Source: an uncultured Lachnospiraceae bacterium
GTDB taxonomy: Bacteria > Bacillota > Clostridia > Lachnospirales > Lachnospiraceae
Length of the DNA stretch: 28,630 bases
Direction of reading: 5' to 3'
NCBI GenBank assembly: GCA_910585075.1
Contig: CAJUED010000050.1
Coordinates: 1-28,630 of the forward strand
The notes beneath the pieces were generated by a model, which was not told where the DNA came from, did no database searches, and was given only the letters and a program-made list of their open reading frames with translations. Below are positions 13,369 through 20,403 of this stretch, piece by piece. Each line of letters starts with the position of its first letter. Position 1 is the stretch's first letter. The translations under genes were made by a program, and so were the position numbers.

Positions 13369-13441
13369 AGCTGCTGACGGGAATCGGACCCGTGACCTCC
13401 GCACTACCAATGCGACGCTCTACCGACTGAGCCACAGCAGC
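13369..13441 (-). tRNA. tRNA-Thr (anticodon GGT)
   Basis: A 73-nt cloverleaf reads on the minus strand. The acceptor stem GCTGCTG pairs with CAGCAGC, the D-arm is GCTC-AGTCGGTA-GAGC, the anticodon stem TCGCA/TGCGG encloses the loop TTGGTAG with anticodon GGT at 34-36, and the T-arm is ACGGG-TCCGATT-CCCGT. The discriminator is T, and CCA is not encoded. It has its own promoter and terminator. The mobile-element graveyard lies on its 3' side, as expected if an element once integrated at the tRNA 3' end, but I found no second copy of that end. Confidence 0.96.
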
Positions 13442-13471
13442 TTGTAATACATAATTCGCATCACAACTGAT

Positions 13472-13501
13472 AGTCTACCATAATATCCTTTCTTTTGTCA
13501 A
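13472..13501 (-). promoter_or_regulatory. Promoter of tRNA-Thr
   Basis: TTGACA (13496-13501), 18-nt spacer, TAGACT (13472-13477), about 31 nt before the mature tRNA 5' end. Confidence 0.65.
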
Positions 13502-13550
13502 TATTTTTATCAAAAAAATTAGCGCAAAAATTTGACACAAATTAATACAA

Positions 13551-13587
13551 AAATCCCCGAATACACTGACATATTCGGGGATTTTTT
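13551..13587 (-). terminator. Bidirectional terminator downstream of the giant surface protein gene
   Basis: A perfect 13-bp stem AAATCCCCGAATA/TATTCGGGGATTT with an 8-nt loop and T-rich flanks on both strands, about 100 nt past the stop codon. Confidence 0.85.
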
Positions 13588-13689
13588 ATTTTATCATATC
13601 TATACTATATACGATATGTCCGGGATGATATTACAACTCCCATTATAGCCAGTTTGCTCTATCTTCTCCCTGTTCTTGTGCCTAGCCTT

Positions 13690-16600
13690 TTACCTTCCGT
13701 CTTTGTGTCTACGCTTGCGGGGCCAGAATGTAATAATACCCTGCATGAATACCAGACACAGGCCTCCCCACAAAAGAATGGTGGATGCATCTGCGGTTTC
13801 AGGTGCTCCTAAAGGCACACCATCGTCCAGAATATATACAAATTCATCCCCTTCAGGGTCCTCAGGGTCCTCAACCTTGATATAAGTTTTCGGAACGCCC
13901 TCGTCATCAAGAATTGTAATTTTATCCGGACTACCTGCATCATTCGGGTCAGGTAGTGCTCTTGGCACGTCATCCTCAGGAATATAGGTCCAATCTTCTT
14001 CTTCCGAATCCCAAATCTTTACATAAGTACGCGGAACGCCTTCATCATCAATTGTGATGATATCCGGGCTGTCAGGCATACGTGGATCTGGAGTAGGGGT
14101 TGTTTCCGGTGTTGCTTCCCCACCTGGCGTTGCCGTCGCTTCAGGACTCGTTGTCACCCCTGGCGTTGCCGTCGCTTCAGGACTCGTTGTCACCCCTGGT
14201 GTCGTCGTTGCCTCAGGACTCGTTGTCGCCTCTGGTGTCGTCGTTGCCTCAGGACTTGTTGTCGCCCCTGGTGTTGTCGTTGCCTCAGGACTTGTTGTCG
14301 CCCCTGGTGTTGTCGTTGCCTCAGGACTCGTTGTCGCCCCTGGTGTCGTCGTTGCCTGCGGACTCGTTGTTGCCCCTGGTGTCGCCGTTGCCTCAGGACT
14401 TGTTGTCACCCCTGGTGTTGTCGTTGCTCCCGGACTTGCCGTTGCTGTAGGTGTCGCCGTAGGTGTGATACGCCCTGAATCCGTAGGGGATGCCGTAGGT
14501 GATACTGTCGGGGTTGTTCCCGGAGAAGTTGTTACTCCCGGAGATCCTGTTGGCGTTGCCGAAGGCGTCGCTCCCGGAGATCCTGTAGGCGTTGCCGAAG
14601 GTGTTACCCCCGGTGAACTTGTTGCTGTTGCCGAAGGCGTCGCTCCCGGAGATCCTGTGGGTGTTGTCGAAGGTGTCGCTCCCGGAGATCTTGTCGCTGA
14701 TGCTGTAGGTGTCACTCCTGGGGAACCTGTTGGCGTTCCCGTAGGTGTTACTCTAGGAGAACCTGTGGGTATTCCCGTGGGCGTCACTCCCGGAGATCTT
14801 GTTGCTGTTGCCGAAGGCGTCGCTCCCGGAGATCCTGTGGGCATTGTCGAAGGCGTTGCTCCCGGAGACCTTGTCGCTGATGCTGTAGGTGTCGCTTCCG
14901 AGGAGCCTGTTGGCGTTCCCGTAGGCGTCACTCCTGGAGAACCCGTTGGTGTTGTTCCAGGTGTTATCGCCGGAGTTCCTGTTGGAACCGGATCAGGTGT
15001 CTTGGACGGATTCTCATCATCAGGCGTTTTCGTAGGAGATGCCGTAGGTGATGTTGTTGGCGTTGCCGTGGGCGACGTCGTAGGTGTTGCCGTAGGGGTA
15101 GGCGTCGGAGTCGGCTCCTCCGAATTTCTGGTATTAGAGAAAGTAATGATATTTCCTGTTACATTCTTTTTCCCATCCTTCGGGAATACCAAATTAATAT
15201 TCGAGATTGTGGCATTAAGCACAGAAAGGGTTTTCCCTTCCACTGTAACTTTAACATGCTCCAATTTCACAATCACTTCGTATACGCACTCATCATAAAT
15301 AATATTTTCCTTATTCCCCGCTTTTTCCACCATGTAATACGTATACTCGCCATCTTCCTCTTCACTGGGAATAAAACTGGGAATAAACAGCACGTAACCG
15401 TTTTCATCATTTTTAGCCACAGGCGCCGCCAAATCTCTCTCGTCAATCACCACCTTACCATCTTTTACCGGATTGTTGTTTAACAGGTAAAATTCAAACT
15501 CGCCCCCCTCTAGCTCAATTTTTTGATTATCATTATCTGTGAATGATTTGTGGGCGGGCAAACTCCATGAACCTACTTCCCCTCCTTCTCCCATAGTAAG
15601 GGTTCCGTTACACATGATACCGCCGCCATTGGTGTTAGAGGTATTTCCTGAAATAGTTACTTTAGCCAAATTTTTCGCCGCTGCTTTATCGGTTGCGGAA
15701 GGTTCAGCCTTAAGTGCCATCACTTCTGCTGCTTTTTCACAGGCATCACGCCCCATAAACACTGCTTTCTTATCGACAACACCACTCCAATTGGCACTGC
15801 CGCCTCCCAGCATTGCCCCAAAGACAATACTTTCTTTTCTGCCAAAATAATCGTCATATTTGCCGTCTTTATTAAATACTTCCCGATATTCCTCCGGAAT
15901 AGTATCCGGTTTGAGCGGATTTAATGGATGGTTACTGCCGCTTGCAGTATTTTCATAAATTCCAGGGCCTTTTATAGTCAGAATATTAACCTTACTTGTG
16001 GTACATCCGCCTATACCGCCGCCATATCCGCTGGCACTGTTTCCCGTTACCAATGCGTTCTCAACCGTCAGGTTCGCTCCACTGTTAATAAAAATTCCGC
16101 CGCCGCCCCAGTCTTCAGTTGTCAGCGTTTTGTTTCCTGTAATGGAACCGCCGGTAATTAGATTTTTCTTAATACTGTCTATTCGTATACCGCCGCCTTC
16201 ATGGAGATTTGCAGTATTATTGGAGATGCTACCACCTGTCATAGTAAGGCTTCCTTCATACATATTGTTAGCTGTATTTTTACCAGCCACTTCAATACCG
16301 CCGCCCGAATATCCTGCCTCATTTTCAAAAATATTACCGCCTGAAATGTTCAACGTACCACCTGCAAAAATACCACCGCCGCCGTGATTTACTCCTCCGG
16401 CTTCTCTTTCCGATGTTTTTTCCGTATTCGCAACATTTTTGCTGATGCTACCACCTGTCATTTCCATGGTTCCCCTAAAGAAAACACCACCGCCGCCGCT
16501 AACCGGAATTTCTTTTGCGCTACTTGTTAACTTTACGGCAACCTTGTTTCCCGAAATATTACCACCACTTATGGTCAGCTTGCCGCTTGCCACATCCATA

Positions 16601-19593
16601 AAAATGCCACCACCGCCGGTTCTCATTCCTGTCACGGTACTCGCACTGATTGTTCCTTCAATCGTGTTGTTTGATATATTCCCTCCCAAGATATGAATTT
16701 GAGCGCTGCTTCCCATGGCATAAATACCGCCACCGCCAAACATATCATTATCTTTTTTTGTCGCATTCGCTTCCGTTACTTCACCATTAATCTTATTTCC
16801 GGAAATGCTTCCTCCCTCAACCGTACAGCTACCGACAGCGTTTAATAAAATGCCACCGCCTAATTTCTGAGCCACATTTTTGTCAATGGCCGCACCTTCT
16901 TCAATAGTAAGGCTACCTAAAAGCATGTAAATTCCGCCGCCATTTACCGCCTTATTCTGTTCAATACTGCCGCCGCTTATGGTAACGTTAGTATTTTTAT
17001 CCGTACAGACTCCGCCGCCGTTATAAAATACTTCATTATTTGCAATAGTGCCACCTGTTATAGTAAGGCTGCCGCTTTCCACATAAACTCCGCCGCCTCT
17101 GGCATATGCTTTGTTCTTCTCTATGGTACCTCCTGAAATCTTCACAGTGCCACCTATACAACAAATACCGCCGCCGTTTGCACCTACTCCCTGGTCAGTT
17201 TTTCCGTTACCTGTAATGAGGCCATCTTTTATGTTGACATTTCCGCCATTTGCATTAATTCCATGTTTACTGTTTGAGAAGGAAAGTTTACCACCTTCCA
17301 TGTTCAGCGTACCGCCCTTTACCTCAATAGGCGCATCCAGGCTGACGGTTCCTTCTATACTTCCTCCCGTCCGGACCGTCTCCGGCTTTTCATTTTCCCG
17401 GAAGATAGGCAACGGTCCCATAGTTCCCAAAGTTTCCATCAAATTTGCGTGTGGCAAAGTAGTCTGTTTACCTGAGAGAATCGTTTTTCCTCCCCAGGCT
17501 CCCGCTCTGTTGCCGCCAAAAAGTCCGATGGATGCGGTAGTCTCACCCACGTCACCGCTAAAGACATCTCTGATTGTCAAATCACCACTGGATGTCACAT
17601 TAAACAGAGCTGATGTTCCGCTATAAGTAAGGGTATAGCCATTTAAATATAAAATGAGCCCGTAATTAATATCAAATCCTTGTTTTACTTCAAATCCTGC
17701 TCCTAAAATAATGGGACTTTTTCCGCTCTCAATCGCACTCCGCAATTCTGCTTCACTCGTCACCAACCCATTTTCGGATGTGAGCAGGACGTCCAGCCGA
17801 ATATCCGGGAGCTTTTCGAAGTCAATTTCTCCTGCATCCTCAGTTTCCACATCTTCGCCATCCTCGGAATCTGCATTTTCAACGTCCTCTGACTCCGAAT
17901 TTTCGGTATCTTCCATATCCGCATCCGCATCAAGCGCCGCCTGGTTCACGGCTCCGTCAGCCCGGACAGCCTTAAGGGTAACGATATTTCCTTCCTTTAT
18001 AGCTCCTCCAAGCTCGCCCTTTTCCACTTCCCAGGTAACATTCATGATTTCTTTTGTCTCATGAACTTCCGCATCCTCTCCGTCTCCCAGGGTTTCAATC
18101 CTGACAGCTTCAATCTGCTCAGGCAGATAATCTTCCTCAAGCAGGGAAAGGGTCATTCTCTGCTTCGGCTCTAACAGGGTCATTGTCCACTCTTTACTGG
18201 AATCGTACTCTCCTGTGTGCAAATCAGGGTCAGCTGCAGGTACGCTTTCCAGTTCCTGTGCTTTCTCGTCCGCCCAGTTCCAGGCATAGGTGATTTCGGC
18301 TTCTTCTTCCTCCGTCTTGCGGCAGGCGTAAACAACTACATAGCATTCATCCCCATGGGTATGTTCTTCCAGACCACAGATTGGCTCACTATTTTCATCA
18401 GAAGTATCTTCCCCTTCCAATACGCCGTCATCCTCCGAATCGGATTCATCCCCTGAACCTGCATCTTCGCCTGACTCTATATCTTCTTCTGATTCTGTTG
18501 TATTGTCATCAGATTCATGTACAGTATCATTATCTGACGCATCATTATTTGATGTATCATTATTTGATATATCATCATCCTCCGCTGTGACAGCCTTCGG
18601 GATTTCACTTAATGGCACAAGCCCATCCATAAGGAGCTCCGTCACCGCATTCCTGCTATCTTCCCCTGCTGCATCTTCGTGATCTGCGTCATTATTGCTG
18701 TCATCGCCTGTATTCTCATCCGCAGCTGCGTTTCCGTCCGCGTCCGTATCTTTATCCCCATCTACATCCGTATCCGCATCTGTATCTGTATTATCATTCC
18801 CGTCATTTCCCGAATCCGTATCATCCTTTCCTGATTCCTCTGTGGATGAGTCTCCGGAAGAATCCGAGGATGAACCCGTATTCCCGCTATCTGTCGGTTT
18901 ATCCACATCTTCGGAACCGGTTTCCGTCTTATCGGAAGTATCAGGTGTGGAATCCGGCGTCTGTTCCGGTACCGGTTCAGGTGTGCTTTCCGTATCGTCC
19001 ACTACAGGAGTCTGTGAAGGCTCCTCAGAACTTTCCGGCGTGGGGCTTTCGCTGGCCGTCGGCTCTATGCTTGGAGTCTGTGAAGCAGAAGGACTTACGG
19101 TGGGAGTTGCCGACGCCGAAGGCTCAACCGTAGGCGTTGCGGACCCTTCCGGATTTTTCTCATCCTCCTCATAGCATTCTTCACTGTGTTCGTGTTCTTC
19201 CTTTTGACAAGCCAGCACTCTTACCAATGTCTCGGTACACTGGAAGCCATCCTCATTGTGGCTGTGCTCCTCCCCTTCCTCCAGGCCGCAGACAAGCTCC
19301 GCCCCTTCCGGATAGGTATAGCACGCAAGGCTGTGGATATGATCTTCTTCCTCCTCCGTGCAGTTCAGCTCATACCCTTCATAGCACGCAAAGCTATGTA
19401 TATGGCCTGCTCCTTCCATCCATACTTGTTCTTCAGCGGTCAGAAAGTTATCTTCTCCGTCTTCCCGGGCTGCAACATCTTTGTCCTCTACAGCGGCAAA
19501 TACACCGCTTGTGACATTCACAGGTCCCAGCAATGCTAAAACCATCGTAATTGCCAGACACCGCTTAAATGTTTTCTTGTGAACCCATTTCAT
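13690..19593 (-). CDS. Giant cell-surface beta-helix adhesin with pilin domain, repeat stalk and sorting signal
   Basis: This 1967-residue secreted protein starts with a signal peptide (1 to about 34, ending VFAA). Residues 64-140 and 404-425 carry C-H-x-H-C motifs (H64/H66/C70, C78/H85/H87/C91, C102/H110/H112/C119, C129/H134/H136/C140, C406/H411/H413/C417). Acidic, Ser/Asp/Pro-rich linkers fill 150-400 and 550-595. Residues about 610-1330 form a right-handed beta-helix of repeated GGGI ... ISGG.I..N units, as in Pmp-like adhesins. Residues 1350-1492 resemble an FctA/Spy0128 pilin domain (FEFYLL, YTYYMVEKAG, IITFSNT). A Thr/Pro/Ser stalk (1493-1838) leads to two copies of a DxITIxDDEGVPxTYxK module, GAPETAD (1929-1935), a membrane helix and a basic RKRRHK tail. 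The start has GGAGGG 12 nt upstream. It probably mediates attachment; the ligand is unknown. A sortase is fused to the upstream transporter. Confidence 0.9.
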   Translation of the reverse strand: MKWVHKKTFKRCLAITMVLALLGPVNVTSGVFAAVEDKDVAAREDGEDNFLTAEEQVWMEGAGHIHSFACYEGYELNCTEEEEDHIHSLACYTYPEGAELVCGLEEGEEHSHNEDGFQCTETLVRVLACQKEEHEHSEECYEEDEKNPEGSATPTVEPSASATPTVSPSASQTPSIEPTASESPTPESSEEPSQTPVVDDTESTPEPVPEQTPDSTPDTSDKTETGSEDVDKPTDSGNTGSSSDSSGDSSTEESGKDDTDSGNDGNDNTDTDADTDVDGDKDTDADGNAAADENTGDDSNNDADHEDAAGEDSRNAVTELLMDGLVPLSEIPKAVTAEDDDISNNDTSNNDASDNDTVHESDDNTTESEEDIESGEDAGSGDESDSEDDGVLEGEDTSDENSEPICGLEEHTHGDECYVVVYACRKTEEEEAEITYAWNWADEKAQELESVPAADPDLHTGEYDSSKEWTMTLLEPKQRMTLSLLEEDYLPEQIEAVRIETLGDGEDAEVHETKEIMNVTWEVEKGELGGAIKEGNIVTLKAVRADGAVNQAALDADADMEDTENSESEDVENADSEDGEDVETEDAGEIDFEKLPDIRLDVLLTSENGLVTSEAELRSAIESGKSPIILGAGFEVKQGFDINYGLILYLNGYTLTYSGTSALFNVTSSGDLTIRDVFSGDVGETTASIGLFGGNRAGAWGGKTILSGKQTTLPHANLMETLGTMGPLPIFRENEKPETVRTGGSIEGTVSLDAPIEVKGGTLNMEGGKLSFSNSKHGINANGGNVNIKDGLITGNGKTDQGVGANGGGICCIGGTVKISGGTIEKNKAYARGGGVYVESGSLTITGGTIANNEVFYNGGGVCTDKNTNVTISGGSIEQNKAVNGGGIYMLLGSLTIEEGAAIDKNVAQKLGGGILLNAVGSCTVEGGSISGNKINGEVTEANATKKDNDMFGGGGIYAMGSSAQIHILGGNISNNTIEGTISASTVTGMRTGGGGIFMDVASGKLTISGGNISGNKVAVKLTSSAKEIPVSGGGGVFFRGTMEMTGGSISKNVANTEKTSEREAGGVNHGGGGIFAGGTLNISGGNIFENEAGYSGGGIEVAGKNTANNMYEGSLTMTGGSISNNTANLHEGGGIRIDSIKKNLITGGSITGNKTLTTEDWGGGGIFINSGANLTVENALVTGNSASGYGGGIGGCTTSKVNILTIKGPGIYENTASGSNHPLNPLKPDTIPEEYREVFNKDGKYDDYFGRKESIVFGAMLGGGSANWSGVVDKKAVFMGRDACEKAAEVMALKAEPSATDKAAAKNLAKVTISGNTSNTNGGGIMCNGTLTMGEGGEVGSWSLPAHKSFTDNDNQKIELEGGEFEFYLLNNNPVKDGKVVIDERDLAAPVAKNDENGYVLFIPSFIPSEEEDGEYTYYMVEKAGNKENIIYDECVYEVIVKLEHVKVTVEGKTLSVLNATISNINLVFPKDGKKNVTGNIITFSNTRNSEEPTPTPTPTATPTTSPTATPTTSPTASPTKTPDDENPSKTPDPVPTGTPAITPGTTPTGSPGVTPTGTPTGSSEATPTASATRSPGATPSTMPTGSPGATPSATATRSPGVTPTGIPTGSPRVTPTGTPTGSPGVTPTASATRSPGATPSTTPTGSPGATPSATATSSPGVTPSATPTGSPGATPSATPTGSPGVTTSPGTTPTVSPTASPTDSGRITPTATPTATASPGATTTPGVTTSPEATATPGATTSPQATTTPGATTSPEATTTPGATTSPEATTTPGATTSPEATTTPEATTSPEATTTPGVTTSPEATATPGVTTSPEATATPGGEATPETTPTPDPRMPDSPDIITIDDEGVPRTYVKIWDSEEEDWTYIPEDDVPRALPDPNDAGSPDKITILDDEGVPKTYIKVEDPEDPEGDEFVYILDDGVPLGAPETADASTILLWGGLCLVFMQGIITFWPRKRRHKDGR
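14080..15117. repeat. Minisatellite-like repeats encoding the Thr/Pro/Ser stalk
   Basis: Two repeat families lie in the adhesin gene. At about 14122-14427, 36-bp units encode ATTSPEATTTPG. At about 14524-14985, units built on TPTGSPGVTPT and ATPSATATRSPG recur. Copy number probably varies by slippage or recombination, changing stalk length. Long open frames on the opposite strand here (for example 14054-15298) are compositional shadows. Confidence 0.85.
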
Positions 19594-19754
19594 AATTGTC
19601 TCTTTCCCTCCGAATTTTTATTTTTTATTTAATGCAAAGGTCAAATCCTCGCGAAAAATATAGTTAACGATATAATCAATTGCTCTTTCCGCTCCTGCAA
19701 AAGCCATATATGCCAGCTTTTACAAGTCCAAAAAGGTAATTTCTGATGTCGTTG

Positions 19755-19782
19755 ACCATAGATAATTCCATGCAAAAGTCAA
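19755..19782 (-). promoter_or_regulatory. Candidate promoter of the adhesin gene
   Basis: TTGACT (19777-19782), 16-nt spacer, TATGGT (19755-19760). The boxes sit at the two ends of an inverted repeat GTTGAC (19751-19756)/GTCAAC (19778-19783), which could be an operator. The -10 is weak. TTGACC-N17-ATAAAA nearer the gene is an alternative, but it would leave almost no leader. Confidence 0.35.
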
Positions 19783-19839
19783 CAACCCTGCTGTAAAGAC
19801 AGGACTGCGGGCCCCGCTGCGGCCGTTAACGGCTGAGAA

Positions 19840-19883
19840 CATCAAACACCGCCACGCTCTGCGCGTCAGCTCATCGAATCAAA
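19840..19883. repeat. Dispersed 44-bp repeat, second copy of the 3173-3216 family
   Basis: Ungapped alignment to 3173-3216 shares ATCAAAC-CCGCC-CGCT ... CAGCT-AT-GAATCAAA, about 33 of 44 positions by eye. It lies next to GC-rich palindromes. Confidence 0.6.
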
Positions 19884-19949
19884 GGCTTACACCAAAAGGC
19901 ATCAGCGCAAAAATCCTCTCAGGTATGACCTGGGCTTTCCGCTCGCGGG

Positions 19950-20025
19950 AATAAAAAAAGACATAAATCCCGATATGGTATAACTGAATTTGCCAATACA
20001 ATTACACAATAAAAAAAGATTTATG
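19950..20025. repeat. Direct plus inverted repeat in the adhesin leader
   Basis: AATAAAAAAAGA occurs at 19950-19961 and 20008-20019. It is followed by CATAAATC (19962-19969), and the second copy overlaps GATTTATG (20018-20025), an inverted match. On the minus strand GCATAAATC pairs with GATTTATG followed by TCTTTTTTTATT, a possible terminator with a 48-nt loop inside the adhesin leader. Confidence 0.5.
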
Positions 20026-20194
20026 CCATTTCAAATATACCAAAAAAAATAGATAACAGAAATGATATTACTGCTTTTGCCACAAAATTCACCGTTGCTT
20101 TTAAGGAAAATTTTGCAGCCCGAATTCTATTTCAAAATATTCACTTTTCAATGTGCGCTTTTCGTCCTGAACACTTACACAAGAAATACCTATA

Positions 20195-20258
20195 CCCGGC
20201 CGGACTAAAATATGTACCATTAGACCCCTTTGTTTTACGTCCCATATTTTAAGCCGGG
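20195..20258 (-). promoter_or_regulatory. Palindromic element partly resembling a c-di-GMP-I riboswitch core
   Basis: On the minus strand CCCGGC and AAAATATG pair with CATATTTT and GCCGGG around a roughly 28-nt loop. The sequence GGGACGTAAAACAAAGGGG then TCTAATGG resembles the conserved GGGACGCAAAG...GGCCTAA stretch of GEMM-I (c-di-GMP-I) riboswitches, and GCCGGGTATAGG resembles its 3' end. The expected 5' half with GCAAACC and a GAAA tetraloop is not seen, so this may be a decayed riboswitch or a chance match in a palindrome. Confidence 0.25.
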
Positions 20259-20403
20259 CAGTCATTTTCCTGCAGCCATGAATTTGTATTTTCTATATAT
20301 TTTATGCCATTCATTGCTTTCCTGTCCGGAGTTATGCGTTTATTTGTAATATATTTACATTCATGAAAATGTTATCATAAATTTCGCCCTGTTGCAATAC
20401 CGT

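Larger units (their letters stand above)
19594..20403. other. 810-bp intergenic region between the MATE-sortase and adhesin genes
   Basis: No gene with a ribosome binding site was found on either strand. On the plus strand it holds, from left to right: a candidate adhesin promoter (19755-19782) inside a GTTGAC/GTCAAC inverted repeat, the palindromes GCCGTTAACGGC (19822-19833) and GCGGG-C-CCCGC, a dispersed-repeat copy (19840-19883), CAGGT-ATG-ACCTG (19920-19932), a direct/inverted repeat pair (19950-20025), and a long palindrome (20195-20258). The length and number of hairpins suggest a regulated leader for the adhesin. Confidence 0.6.

Noticed and set aside
13369..13441. Direct repeat of the tRNA-Thr 3' end (att site) at the far end of the mobile-element remnant
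   Set aside because: No convincing second copy found between 11350 and 13000; the end may have been deleted or lie elsewhere.
14122..14427. CRISPR array suspected from regular 36-bp repeats
   Set aside because: Repeats are directly adjacent without unique spacers and lie in frame within the adhesin gene.
14054..15298. 414-codon plus-strand ORF rich in Gly/Val (VASGLVVTPGV repeats)
   Set aside because: It is the antisense reading of the adhesin stalk repeats; no ribosome binding site, and its repeats follow directly from the minus-strand Thr/Pro codons.
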